From CAYUCJ01 sp049282265 (GTDB lineage: Bacteria; Desulfobacterota; DSM-4660; Desulfatiglandales; Desulfatiglandaceae), in assembly GCA_049282265.1 (NCBI GenBank), contig JBAPTR010000003.1, forward strand, positions 16,998-80,997: 64,000 nt of DNA, written 5' to 3'. Shown here one piece after another: positions 25,056 through 33,702 of the stretch (positions are counted from its first letter, which is position 1; the number at the start of each line of letters is the position of its first letter). A model generated the notes under the pieces. It was not told where the DNA came from. It was given only the letters and a program-made list of their open reading frames with translations, and did no database searches. Both the position numbers and the translations under genes were made by a program.

Positions 25056-26174
25056 CTAGAAGTTGATCTGCCAGTAAAGACCGTACCAGGTCTCGTTGCC
25101 TTGATCGGTATCGTTACCGGCGGCGTCAGTTGAATCTTTGAGAGCCAACCGTCCGACCTCAGGCGTAACCGTGAAGCCCTTGGCGATGGTGATGGGGAAC
25201 CGGACATAGTAAAAGGCTCCGGCGGCCTCTTCGTCCTTGTACCGTTCGTACTTGGCGTGCCCATAGCCCGCATCCACGCTCACCATATCGGTGATCCTGA
25301 ATGTGGCAGCGGCTGCATACCCCAAGGTGGAAGCGTCTTCCACGTCGCCGTTCACCACTACGGCCTTGGTGATTCCGGGTTGGGTGCCGCCGAAGGCGTA
25401 GCCGTAATTCCCCATATTCTGGGCCTTCCAGAGGATGCCGCGCAGGGAAACCGGGCCTACAGGTACTTCCACCCTGGCGCCGTAGATGTAACTCTTGATG
25501 GTTTTCGAATTGTCCATGCTATTAACAACCTTATAGGTGTTATAGCCGCCGAAGAGGCCCACATTGGCCGGACCGGCATTGACGGTCAGATTGGCTTCGA
25601 TCCTGGGGAGGAACGTGTCAATATCAGCCTGCAACGGGGTAGCTTCTGCTGAATCTGTTATATCATATATACCACCGGTGTTGGGTGGTTCCAGGGCGAG
25701 AAACAGGTGCCCGAAGCCCAAGTTTGTCTTGAACCCGATCATATCGGAACGCAGGCAGGCGGCCATATCACCCCAGTCCCCCTGGAGGCCACCGGCCGTA
25801 TAGATGGAGGTGGTGACGGGGCAGAAAAAGGGCGACCAGGTGAAGCCTATGAGCATTTCCGTGTTCCCGAAGGTATAGGATGCCCAGAACTGCCTGAAAT
25901 AGGACGCACTAAAGGGTCTGATTTCTATGTTGGCCTTGATGTTGCCCTCTTGCAGCCTGACCCCAAAGCGGTTGTCATATATGTCGGCGCCCCAGACAAG
26001 GTCCGTATCATCATAGCCAGTTTTATTCAGTTTAAAATTGTCGTCCTGCTTCACAATCCAGTTCCAGTAACGGACATTGCCGTAAAAGGTGGCTGCGTTG
26101 GTAGCGGCCATGGCCGGAACGGTAAAGGCCACCAGAAGCAGCGCGGCAAAAGCACTAAGCAAAAGTTTCTTCAT
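25056..26174 (-). CDS. Outer-membrane porin-like beta-barrel protein
   Basis: 372 residues with a clean signal peptide (MKKLLLSAFAALLLVAFTVPAMA). The mature chain alternates polar and hydrophobic residues in beta-strand style (ATFYGNVRYWNWIV; NRFGVRLQEGNIKANIEIR; SLRGILWKAQNMG) and ends YWQINF, with the C-terminal phenylalanine that the Bam machinery recognises. Two cysteines (FFCPV, AACLR) are unusual for a porin. Two well-formed signals frame it: AGGAGGAAAGAG before the ATG and the terminator after the stop. Substrate unknown. Typical of abundant major porins of sulfate reducers. Confidence 0.85.
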   Translation of the reverse strand: MKKLLLSAFAALLLVAFTVPAMAATNAATFYGNVRYWNWIVKQDDNFKLNKTGYDDTDLVWGADIYDNRFGVRLQEGNIKANIEIRPFSASYFRQFWASYTFGNTEMLIGFTWSPFFCPVTTSIYTAGGLQGDWGDMAACLRSDMIGFKTNLGFGHLFLALEPPNTGGIYDITDSAEATPLQADIDTFLPRIEANLTVNAGPANVGLFGGYNTYKVVNSMDNSKTIKSYIYGARVEVPVGPVSLRGILWKAQNMGNYGYAFGGTQPGITKAVVVNGDVEDASTLGYAAAATFRITDMVSVDAGYGHAKYERYKDEEAAGAFYYVRFPITIAKGFTVTPEVGRLALKDSTDAAGNDTDQGNETWYGLYWQINF

Positions 26175-26361
26175 TACTCTTTCCTCCTAAAGAAAAAGAT
26201 TTTGAAAAAGGTTCATAAACCCTAAAACCAATACGCTTCCTCCAAGAACGGACCTACCACCCCCTTTCTCCAGCACTATCAGCAGGTTAAATGAAAACCG
26301 GCAAGGAAGCCCCCTTTACCCGAAAGGGAAAAACCCGTTTCCCTGCCCGCAAATGAAAACC

Positions 26362-26390
26362 GGATTAGCAATTTTTATCAAGGATGTCAA
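26362..26390 (-). promoter_or_regulatory. Putative sigma-70 promoter of the porin gene
   Basis: Minus-strand TTGACA (26390-26385) followed after 17 bases by TAATCC (26367-26362), giving a leader of about 180 bases. The leader contains an A-rich stretch and a short stem (CCCTTTACCCGAAAGGG, about 26310-26326). The -35 is perfect and the -10 poor. Confidence 0.35.
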
Positions 26391-26405
26391 GAACTTTTTT
26401 AGTCA

Positions 26406-27329
26406 TCAATATTTGAACCCAAGCCAGAAAACGAAGGTCCCGGCGGAAATGAGCGTGTTCAGGGAGATGGCGGCTGATGCCAGTTCCGTTGATCCCTCCA
26501 TTTCTCCGGCCATGACGTAGGTTATGGTGGCTGTGGGAGAGGCCAGCAGGATGAGGCCGGGGAGGAATTGCTCCGGAGACAACCCAAGCCAGTGGTAAAG
26601 GCCGATTCCAAGGGCAGGCAGGACCAGGAGTTTCATGAACCCCGTACCCAGGGCCGGAACGAGATGCGACCTGATGAGCCCGAAAGAGAGGGAGGCCCCG
26701 ATCACGAGGAGGGCCAACGGCAGGGCCATGCCGCTTATGATACCCAGCACGCGATCAGCCGGTTCCGGGATGGGGATTTGAAAGAAAGAAAAGCCGATTC
26801 CGGCCAAGGCTGAAAAAATGACGGGGTTGTAGATAATCTTTTTTACAAAAAAAGCCAGTCTGTGCGCACTTTCCGTCCCGCAGGAGAATGCCTGGAGAGC
26901 CAGGACGGCCAGGAAATTTTGCAGGAGCATGAGGAACGCGGCCAGAATGGAAGCCGTGGTGAAGCCTTCTTTGCCTAGAAAATAGTAGGCCACGGCAAAA
27001 CCGATGTATCCAAGATTTCCGTGGAAGGAACTCTGCAGGAAGGTTCCGAATTCCGGCTTGGAGATGGAAAAAAGAAACCCCGAACCCAGGGCCATGCCGA
27101 ACACCAGGACGACCGCAAAGAGGGTGGCCCCCAGGAGCAGGGGTTGAAAATGGGCATGGAAGGGGGCCTGGGCCACTTCCCGGAAGATCATGGCCGGGAT
27201 GGCCAGGTAGTAGACCATCCGGTTGAGGGGCCTGATCATGTGGGATGGGAGAAAATCCCACGCCCTGAGAAACCATCCCAGAAGGATGATCACAAAGATG
27301 GGGCCGATGGTGGAGAAGACATGAAGCAT
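26406..27329 (-). CDS. AEC-family transporter (auxin/malonate efflux type)
   Basis: 307 residues with ten hydrophobic segments in the 5+5 arrangement of the auxin efflux carrier family. Recognisable pieces are FVIILLGWFLRAWDFLP at the N-terminus, MVYYLAIPAMIFREVA near 38, NLGYIGFAVAYYFLG near 105 and LLASPTATITYVMAGEMEG near 265. Family members export or import small carboxylates such as malonate; the substrate cannot be inferred. The stop lies close to the porin promoter. The LUD gene ends 38 bases upstream on the same strand. Confidence 0.85.
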   Translation of the reverse strand: MLHVFSTIGPIFVIILLGWFLRAWDFLPSHMIRPLNRMVYYLAIPAMIFREVAQAPFHAHFQPLLLGATLFAVVLVFGMALGSGFLFSISKPEFGTFLQSSFHGNLGYIGFAVAYYFLGKEGFTTASILAAFLMLLQNFLAVLALQAFSCGTESAHRLAFFVKKIIYNPVIFSALAGIGFSFFQIPIPEPADRVLGIISGMALPLALLVIGASLSFGLIRSHLVPALGTGFMKLLVLPALGIGLYHWLGLSPEQFLPGLILLASPTATITYVMAGEMEGSTELASAAISLNTLISAGTFVFWLGFKY

Positions 27330-27367
27330 GGTGTCTCAGGACTCCGGAGGAAGGCCGCTACGAAGGC

Positions 27368-28021
27368 CTACAGTCCCATATCCCCATTGATCAGGATGAT
27401 CTCGACACGCCCCTTCGGGAAAGATTTTTCCGTAATCGTCCAGGTATTGCAGATGCGATCCGGGCTCTTGCACTCTTCGCATTCGCCGGTCTTGACGCAG
27501 GGCGTTTTCTTATCCAACCGAATGGCATTGCAGGGGGCCACGTAGTTCTTGATGCGGAACATGGCATCTTCAAGATCGGCAACGACCTTGTTGCGGCCCA
27601 CCAGCACGACGACGTTTTTCGGCCCGAACGTGAGGCCCCCGATGCGATTGCCGATCATATCCAGGTTCACGAGGATTCCGGACTCGGTGACCGCGTTCGT
27701 GCCGCAGATGAAGAGGTCCACCAGGAGAGACCGTCTTCTCACCTCAAGGACTTCCTCGCGGGAAATGCTCCCGTCATAGGTGTCCAGCACCTCCACACCG
27801 GGGCGCTTTTTCAGTGCATCATAGACCCCTGTTCCCACCACGGTCATGGAACCCCCGAAAGAGACGCTCTGTGCCCCGCTCCGGGGAAGGATTTCATTCA
27901 GGACGATGTCTCTTGCATCATGGCCGTCTTTTGCCAGGTGGACCTGGAAATTATTGGATTCCAGGGCCTTTTTCACGTTGTTCAATTTCAAGTCCCAGTA
28001 ATGCTCTACGGGTTTTTCCAT
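27368..28021 (-). CDS. LUD-domain (lactate utilisation, DUF162) protein
   Basis: About 217 residues. WDLKLNNVKKALESNNFQVHLA starts the domain, followed by SVSFGGSMTVVGTGVYDAL near 65, GTNAVTESGILVNLD near 120 and GPKNVVVLVGRNKVV near 147. A cysteine cluster (APCNAIRLDKKTPCVKTGECEECKSPDRIC) may bind an Fe-S cluster or metal. LUD proteins include LutC/LutB components of lactate oxidation, but stand-alone clostridial and deltaproteobacterial forms are uncharacterised. ATG 28021 has GAGAGGAG 7 bases upstream. Confidence 0.85.
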   Translation of the reverse strand: MEKPVEHYWDLKLNNVKKALESNNFQVHLAKDGHDARDIVLNEILPRSGAQSVSFGGSMTVVGTGVYDALKKRPGVEVLDTYDGSISREEVLEVRRRSLLVDLFICGTNAVTESGILVNLDMIGNRIGGLTFGPKNVVVLVGRNKVVADLEDAMFRIKNYVAPCNAIRLDKKTPCVKTGECEECKSPDRICNTWTITEKSFPKGRVEIILINGDMGL

Positions 28022-28451
28022 ATCAGTGCTCCTCTCCATAAGGCCGCATTTCTTGCCGGCATGTAAGAATGCCTTCCAGGAATTATGACGGGGGAAGCTC
28101 CCCTTTCCGACACAATACGAAGCTTGGAACTCTACCTCAAACAGGCCCTTGTGACAAGCTCTTTTAGAGGTTCTCCCTGTAACGACTTGCCAAGACGGTA
28201 TCTTCTGAAGCTTTTTCTTGAAAAACCCATGCCCATGTGTTATCAATAATGCTCGCCCTTTAGAAAGTCTTTCCAAAAAACCCCTGTTCGGCGTTGATGG
28301 GCTCGATTTCCAACAGCTTTGGCATTGCATTTGTATGAAACAACCTGCTTCCAAATGGGTCAAGACGACGCGTTTGTTTCATGGAAACGAAGTGGTGTCG
28401 CACTATTGCGACGGAATGGGTTAACCTGAAAGCATGAAAGGAGGAAATCGG
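28022..28451. promoter_or_regulatory. Divergent control region between the LUD gene and the amino-acid ABC operon
   Basis: 430 bases without a recognised gene. It holds a perfect 9-bp inverted repeat, ATGAAACAA (28335-28343) and TTGTTTCAT (28374-28382), with 30 bases between the arms, suitable as an operator. A perfect 6-bp hairpin, GTCGCA-CTAT-TGCGAC (28397-28412), lies in the likely leader of the operon. An AAAGGAGG ribosome site at the 3' end belongs to the binding-protein gene. No recognisable riboswitch consensus. Confidence 0.45.
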
Positions 28452-29474
28452 ATGAAACTCTTTAAACTGTTGGTACTGATGGTGGCGCTGGTATTCCTGG
28501 CAACGGCCGGCACAGCTGTTGCGGGCGAGACCCTCGATACGGTCAAGGCCAGGGGTGTGCTCATTGCGGGCGTCAATGGCGGCGTGTTCGGCTTCAGCAT
28601 GCCGGACAAAAAAGGCGAGTGGAAAGGGCTTGACGTGGATACGGCCAAGGCCGTTGCCGCCGCGGTATTCGGGGACGCAAACAAGGTCAAGTATGTGGCC
28701 CTGACGGCCGTGCAGCGTCTGCCTGCCCTTCAATCAAAGGAAATCGACGTCCTGTGCCGCAATACCACCCAGACATTGACCCGTGAGACCGTCAACGGAC
28801 TCAATTTCGCTCACGTGAACTACTATGACGGGCAGGGATTCCTGGTGCCGAAGAAACTGGGGATCAAGAGTGCAAAAGAGCTGGGCGGTGCCACGGTCTG
28901 CGTACTGCCGGGGACGACCACGGAGATGAACGCTGCGGATTTCTTCAGATCCAACGGACTGAAATGGAAACCGGTCGTCATCGAAAATACCACCGAGCTC
29001 AACAAGGCCTTTTTCGCAGGCCGATGTGACGTCCTGACCTCGGATGCCTCTCAACTGGCGGCACAACGTTCTGTTTCCCCCAACCCGGCGGATTATGAAC
29101 TTCTGCCTGAAATTATTTCCAAAGAACCCCTTGCCCCTGTTGTCCGCCACGGTGATGACCAGTGGTACGATATCGTCAACTGGACCGTCATGGCCCTCAT
29201 ACAGGCCGAGGAATTCGGCATTACCTCCAAGAATGTCGACCAGATGATGAAGAGCAAGAACCCCGGGATTCAGCGTTTTCTGGGCGTAACCCCCGGCATG
29301 GGGAAGGCCCTGGGTGTCGACGACGCATGGGTCTACAATATTATCAAGCAGGTGGGCAACTACGGTGAGATTTTTGCGCGGAACGTCGGCGTGAAGACTC
29401 CCCTCGGTCTCAAACGAGGACTCAATGACCTCTGGACGAGAGGCGGCCTGATGTATGCCGCTCCGTTCAGATAG
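28452..29474 (+). CDS. aapJ: Amino-acid ABC transporter substrate-binding protein (AapJ-like)
   Basis: 340 residues: signal peptide (MKLFKLLVLMVALVFLATAGTAVA), then a family-3 solute-binding protein. TLDTVKARGVLIAGVN, GEWKGLDVDTAKAVAAAVFG, LCRNTTQTLTRE and GAFFAGRCD-like (KAFFAGRCDVLTSDASQLA) are characteristic of the general L-amino-acid receptor AapJ/BztA group. ATG 28452 follows GGAGGAAATCGG. First gene of the aapJQMP-type operon. The specificity (broad L-amino acids or Glu/Gln/Asp/Asn) is by family only. Confidence 0.88.
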   Translation: MKLFKLLVLMVALVFLATAGTAVAGETLDTVKARGVLIAGVNGGVFGFSMPDKKGEWKGLDVDTAKAVAAAVFGDANKVKYVALTAVQRLPALQSKEIDVLCRNTTQTLTRETVNGLNFAHVNYYDGQGFLVPKKLGIKSAKELGGATVCVLPGTTTEMNAADFFRSNGLKWKPVVIENTTELNKAFFAGRCDVLTSDASQLAAQRSVSPNPADYELLPEIISKEPLAPVVRHGDDQWYDIVNWTVMALIQAEEFGITSKNVDQMMKSKNPGIQRFLGVTPGMGKALGVDDAWVYNIIKQVGNYGEIFARNVGVKTPLGLKRGLNDLWTRGGLMYAAPFR

Positions 29475-29484
29475 CAGGCCCGTG

Positions 29485-29512
29485 AGAGTGCCCCTTCCCG
29501 GAGGGGCGCTCT
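29485..29512 (+). terminator. Attenuating hairpin after aapJ
   Basis: AGAGTGCCCC pairs with GGGGCGCTCT (one G-U pair) across TTCCCGGA, followed by TGTCTTTAT. Ten base pairs, 11 bases after the aapJ stop. This is the common place for a partial terminator that keeps binding protein in excess over permease. Confidence 0.6.
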
Positions 29513-29632
29513 TGTCTTTATCTCACCTCTGCCTCGCCGAAAATGTGTCAACTATCGCGCTTGCCGACAGGACTTGGGGGCAAGGAGCAGGTCTCGGAAT
29601 GATCGAGCAGACACCAGAGGATCCGATTGGTG

Positions 29633-30805
29633 ATGCCAAACATGCAAGCAGAAAAAGTTCCCTTCTGGCTTGATCCCAAGAAACGCGCCGTCATTTTCCA
29701 GATAGCCGTCTTAGGAATCGTGGGCCTTCTGGCCTATTACCTGATCTCCAATACCATCATCAACCTCAAAAGACAGGCCATTGCCACCGGCTTCGGCTTC
29801 CTCGACAAGGAATCCTCATTCGAGATAGGCGAATCCCTCATCTCCTATTCAGCCGCCAGTTCCTACGGCCGGGCCCTCATCGTGGGCGCCCTGAATACAC
29901 TGAAGGTCTCCTTCGCGGGAATCGTGATAACCCTCCTACTGGGGACCATTGTCGGGGTCGCCCGCCTCTCCGGCAACTGGCTGGTATCAAAACTGTCCGG
30001 CATCTTCATTGAGGTCATGCAGGATATTCCGATCCTGCTGCAACTGTTTTTCTGGTATGCGATTTTTTACGAAAGCCTCCCCTCCCCCAGGCAGGCCTTG
30101 TCTCCCATAAAGGGCATCTTTATGTGCAACAGGGGAATCGCCTTTGCGGTGCCGGAGGCCCATCCTGCGCACAAATATATGGTTTTGGTCTTCCTGGCGG
30201 CTTGTGTGCTGTCCTATTTTATCCGGCGCTGGGCCAGGAGGCGGCAGGAAAAAACCGGACGGCTCTTTCCAACCTTCCGTGTCTCCATCTCCCTTATCAT
30301 AGGCCTTCCCCTGGTCGTCTGGCTGGCCTTCGGGGCCCCCGTGAAGATGAATGTTCCCAAGCTTACGGGCTTCAACTTTGTGGGCGGGCTGACCCTGTCT
30401 CCCGAGTTTTGCGCCCTGCTGCTCGGCCTCATTCTCTATACGTCCGCCTTTGTTGCCGAAGTGGTGAGGGCCGGCATTCAGGCGGTGAGCAGGGGCCAGA
30501 AAGAGGCCGCCATGGCATTGGGGCTGAAACCTTCTTTGGTATTGAATCTTGTCATCCTGCCCCAGTCCCTCAGGGTGATCATCCCGCCCCTCACGAGCCA
30601 GATGCTCAATCTTACGAAGAACAGTTCCCTGGCCGTGGCCATCGGGTTCCCGGATTTTGTTTCCGTGGCCAATACCACCATCAACCAGACGGGTCAGTCC
30701 ATCGAAGGGGTAGCCCTGATCATGGCTTTATATCTCATTTTCAGCCTGTCTACCTCCGCCTTTATGAACTGGTACAACAAGAGGGCGGCACTGGTGGAGA
30801 GATAG
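29633..30805 (+). CDS. aapQ: Amino-acid ABC transporter permease (AapQ-like)
   Basis: About 390 residues; inner-membrane permease of the His/Glu/Gln/Arg/opine family, with a long periplasmic insert after the second helix (SLPSPRQALSPIKGIFMCNRGIAF), as in AapQ/BztB. The coupling loop EVVRAGIQAVSRGQKEAAMALGL near 285 is the EAA motif that docks on the ATPase. Start uncertain among TTG 29627, GTG 29630 and ATG 29633; the ATG is chosen. aapM follows after 2 bases. Confidence 0.88.
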   Translation: MPNMQAEKVPFWLDPKKRAVIFQIAVLGIVGLLAYYLISNTIINLKRQAIATGFGFLDKESSFEIGESLISYSAASSYGRALIVGALNTLKVSFAGIVITLLLGTIVGVARLSGNWLVSKLSGIFIEVMQDIPILLQLFFWYAIFYESLPSPRQALSPIKGIFMCNRGIAFAVPEAHPAHKYMVLVFLAACVLSYFIRRWARRRQEKTGRLFPTFRVSISLIIGLPLVVWLAFGAPVKMNVPKLTGFNFVGGLTLSPEFCALLLGLILYTSAFVAEVVRAGIQAVSRGQKEAAMALGLKPSLVLNLVILPQSLRVIIPPLTSQMLNLTKNSSLAVAIGFPDFVSVANTTINQTGQSIEGVALIMALYLIFSLSTSAFMNWYNKRAALVER

Positions 30806-30807
30806 CT

Positions 30808-31911
30808 ATGTCCATGACTGAATCACCAGAAACCCGGATACGGGAAATGAAACCTCCGGTAACACATGTGGGTGTTATAGGGTGGGTGAAGGGGAACCTG
30901 TTTAATGGCACTTTGAACTCCATCCTCTCCATTGCAACATTGTATTTGCTCTGGAAAGTCGTCCCGCCTCTCATCAGATGGGCCTTCATTGACAGCGTAT
31001 GGCATACGACCGGGAAGGCATGCAAGCCCGCTGCAGGGGCCTGCTGGTCCGTTATTACGGAAAACGTGCGCTTTATAATTTTTGGATTTTATCCTTACGA
31101 TTCCCAGTGGAGGCCCCTGGTGGCCATGCTGGTCCTATTCGGCCTCCTGTTTTACAGCCAGAACAGAAAACACTGGAAAAAGCACCTGGTCTATGTGTGG
31201 ATTGCGGGGCTCTTTACCATGGGCCTCTTGATGAAAGGCGGCCTTTTCGGACTGTCTCCCGTGGAAAGCACCAAATGGAGCGGTCTTCCCCTTACCCTGC
31301 TGCTCTCCGTTTTCGGCCTCACCGCGGCCTATCCCCTTGGCGTTATCCTGGCCCTGGGACGACGATCCAAGATGCCGGGCGTCAAGTGGCTTAGCGTTAC
31401 CTATATCGAGATGATCAGAGGGGTGCCTTTGATCAGCCTCCTCTTCATGTCGGCCATTATCTTCCCGCTGTTTCTGCCCGAAGGGGTCACTATTAATAAG
31501 ATCCTGCGGGCCCAGATCGCCATCATTCTCTTTACAGCGGCCTACATTGCCGAGGTGGTCAGGGGAGGCCTGCAGGCCATATCCCTGGGGCAGTATGAGG
31601 CGGCCGAATCCATGGGGCTGAACTTCTACCAGACCATGCGGTTGATTATCCTTCCCCAGGCACTCAAGATCGTGATTCCCCCCACCGTGAGCATCCTGAT
31701 TTCCGCTTTCAAGGATACATCCCTTGTGGTGATCATTGCCCTGTGGGACCTGCTCAAGACCACCCAGTCGGTACTTGCCAATCCCGAATGGATGGGATTC
31801 AGCCCCGAGGCTTATCTCTTTGTCGCCCTTCTCTATTTTGCCGGGTGTTTTTCCATGTCAGGCTACAGCCGGAAACTCGAGAGGGAACTGTCAGCCGGTG
31901 AACAACAATGA
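30808..31911 (+). CDS. aapM: Amino-acid ABC transporter permease (AapM-like)
   Basis: 367 residues. Second permease of the heterodimer, with WKVVPPLIRWAFIDSVW near the N-terminus and the EAA loop EVVRGGLQAISLGQYEAAESMGL near 250. The periplasmic insert between helices 1 and 2 is typical of AapM/BztC. The frame stays open far upstream inside aapQ, but the ATG at 30808, two bases after the aapQ stop, is the natural start. aapP follows after 64 bases. Confidence 0.88.
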   Translation: MSMTESPETRIREMKPPVTHVGVIGWVKGNLFNGTLNSILSIATLYLLWKVVPPLIRWAFIDSVWHTTGKACKPAAGACWSVITENVRFIIFGFYPYDSQWRPLVAMLVLFGLLFYSQNRKHWKKHLVYVWIAGLFTMGLLMKGGLFGLSPVESTKWSGLPLTLLLSVFGLTAAYPLGVILALGRRSKMPGVKWLSVTYIEMIRGVPLISLLFMSAIIFPLFLPEGVTINKILRAQIAIILFTAAYIAEVVRGGLQAISLGQYEAAESMGLNFYQTMRLIILPQALKIVIPPTVSILISAFKDTSLVVIIALWDLLKTTQSVLANPEWMGFSPEAYLFVALLYFAGCFSMSGYSRKLERELSAGEQQ

Positions 31912-31975
31912 ACACGCATTTGGGCCTCTTTTGGTTCCTTGAGGGCCACATTCTGAAACGCAACAAGAGGAATTC

Positions 31976-32752
31976 ATGAAAGAACAAGAGAGAAGGAAGA
32001 TGGAGAACGGACAATCTGATAATGCAATGGTGGAAATTATTGAAATGCACAAATGGTTTGGTGAGTTCCATGTCCTCCAGGGCATTGATTTGAACGTTCA
32101 GAAGGGTGAACGCATCGTCATTTGCGGTCCTTCAGGGTCGGGCAAATCCACCCTGATCCGTTGCATCAACCGGCTGGAAGAACACCAGAAGGGCCGAATA
32201 ATCGTCGACGGCACGGAATTGACCAACAACATCAAGAATATCGAAAAGATCCGCGCGGAAGTGGGTATGGTCTTCCAGCACTTCAATCTTTTCCCTCACC
32301 TCACCATCATCGATAACCTCACCCTTGGGCCGTTGTGGGTGCGAAAGGTTCCCAAGGCGGAAGCCGAAGAAACGGCCATGTTTTACCTGGAGAAGGTGCA
32401 TATCGCAGAGCAGGCCCGGAAATACCCGGGACAGCTTTCGGGCGGCCAGCAGCAGCGCGTTGCCATCGCCCGCAGCCTCTGCATGAAACCCAAACTGATG
32501 CTCTTTGACGAGCCCACCTCGGCCCTGGATCCCGAGATGATCAAGGAAGTGCTGGACGTGATGATTGAACTTGCCCGGGAGGGGATGACCATGCTCGTCG
32601 TCACCCACGAGATGGGTTTTGCCAAGAGCGTGGCCCACCGGGTGCTCTTTATGGACTTCGGACAGATTGTGGAAGCCAACACGCCGGTGGAATTTTTCGA
32701 CAACCCGCAGCATGACAGGACCAAACTCTTCCTGAGTCAGATCTTGCATTAG
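31976..32752 (+). CDS. aapP: Amino-acid ABC transporter ATP-binding protein (AapP-like)
   Basis: 258 residues of the GlnQ/AapP polar-amino-acid ATPase group: Walker A GPSGSGKST near 51, Q-loop MVFQHFNLFPHLT, signature LSGGQQQRVAIARSL, Walker B LMLFDEPTSALDPEM and H-loop VVTHEMGFAKSVA. It completes the aapJQMP operon. A short charged N-terminus (MKEQERRKMENGQSDN) precedes the domain; GAGG lies 8 bases upstream of the ATG. Convergent with arcC. Confidence 0.92.
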   Translation: MKEQERRKMENGQSDNAMVEIIEMHKWFGEFHVLQGIDLNVQKGERIVICGPSGSGKSTLIRCINRLEEHQKGRIIVDGTELTNNIKNIEKIRAEVGMVFQHFNLFPHLTIIDNLTLGPLWVRKVPKAEAEETAMFYLEKVHIAEQARKYPGQLSGGQQQRVAIARSLCMKPKLMLFDEPTSALDPEMIKEVLDVMIELAREGMTMLVVTHEMGFAKSVAHRVLFMDFGQIVEANTPVEFFDNPQHDRTKLFLSQILH

Positions 32753-32766
32753 TTTCGGCATTCAAC

Positions 32767-33702
32767 TCAAAGGAATTCCGTGCCCGCGGTTCCGAGGACG
32801 CTCTCCGTGATGGTTGCCGTAGAGGTGATAACGGCCCTCTTGGAGGTCCGCCGGACGAACCGGAGGGCCGCCTCCACCTTGGGCTGCATGGATCCCGGGG
32901 GAAAATGCCCTTGCTTCAGGTACCGCCCGGCCTTTTCTTTCTCCAGTCGGCGGAGCAGTTCCTGCTGCGGGGTCCCGAAGTTGAGCATGGCCCCTTCCAC
33001 ATCGGTGGCCATGATGAAGATATCCACCCCCACTTCTTCGGCCAGGAGACCGCTCGCCAGGTCCTTGTCGATGACGGCATCCACCCCGCAGAAACTTCTG
33101 CCTTCCCGGATAACCGGAATGCCGCCGCCACCGCAGCATATGACGATGAACCCCATTTGGATCAACTTTGTGATTTCACGTTTTTCTACTATGGTCACGG
33201 GCCTGGGGGAAGCGACCACCCGGCGGTATCCCTTATTCGTCTCTCGGGTCACAAAGGGGAGGTCCGCCGCCTCTTCTTTGGAGTAGGCAGGGCCTATGGG
33301 TTTGGAGGGTTTCTGAAAGGCCGGATCATCAGGGTTCACCACCACATAAGTGATGAGACTCACGAGGGGTTTCTGGTGGATGATCCCGAGCGCCATGAGT
33401 TCACTGTCCAGGCTGGATTCGATCATGTAACCCACCTGCCCCTGTGTCTGGGCCACCAGAATTTCGAGCGGCAGTTTCGGGATATCCAGGCTCATTTCCT
33501 GCTGAAGGAGCAGGTTGCCCACCTGGGGCCCGTTGCCGTGGGTGATAATCAGGTGAAAATCCCGGGAAAGACGGGCCAGTTGTCTTATGGGCACCTTGAG
33601 GTTTTCAAACTGTTCTTCGACGGTTCCCACCTGACCCTTTTTGATGAGTGCATTGCCTCCAAGGGCCACCAGCAAAGTTCCTTTCTTTTTTTTATTATCC
33701 AT
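32767..33702 (-). CDS. arcC: Carbamate kinase
   Basis: Makes ATP and carbamate from carbamoyl phosphate and ADP, or the reverse. 311 residues of the amino-acid kinase fold: LLVALGGNALIKKGQ at the N-terminus, IITHGNGPQVGNLLLQQE near 54, SPRPVTIVE near 165, VICCGGGGIPVI near 190 and GVDAVIDKDLASGLLAEE near 209. The start at ATG 33702 overlaps the end of the upstream cpgS-like gene by 8 bases, implying coupling. The amino-acid ABC operon is convergent. No arginine deiminase or ornithine carbamoyltransferase gene is visible. Confidence 0.92.
   Translation of the reverse strand: MDNKKKKGTLLVALGGNALIKKGQVGTVEEQFENLKVPIRQLARLSRDFHLIITHGNGPQVGNLLLQQEMSLDIPKLPLEILVAQTQGQVGYMIESSLDSELMALGIIHQKPLVSLITYVVVNPDDPAFQKPSKPIGPAYSKEEAADLPFVTRETNKGYRRVVASPRPVTIVEKREITKLIQMGFIVICCGGGGIPVIREGRSFCGVDAVIDKDLASGLLAEEVGVDIFIMATDVEGAMLNFGTPQQELLRRLEKEKAGRYLKQGHFPPGSMQPKVEAALRFVRRTSKRAVITSTATITESVLGTAGTEFL

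Noticed and set aside
30124..30807. Upstream extension of the aapM frame into aapQ (a 595-residue protein)
   Set aside because: The extra 228 codons overlap the conserved aapQ coding region and translate to Pro/Arg-rich sequence unlike a permease; ATG 30808 is the real start.
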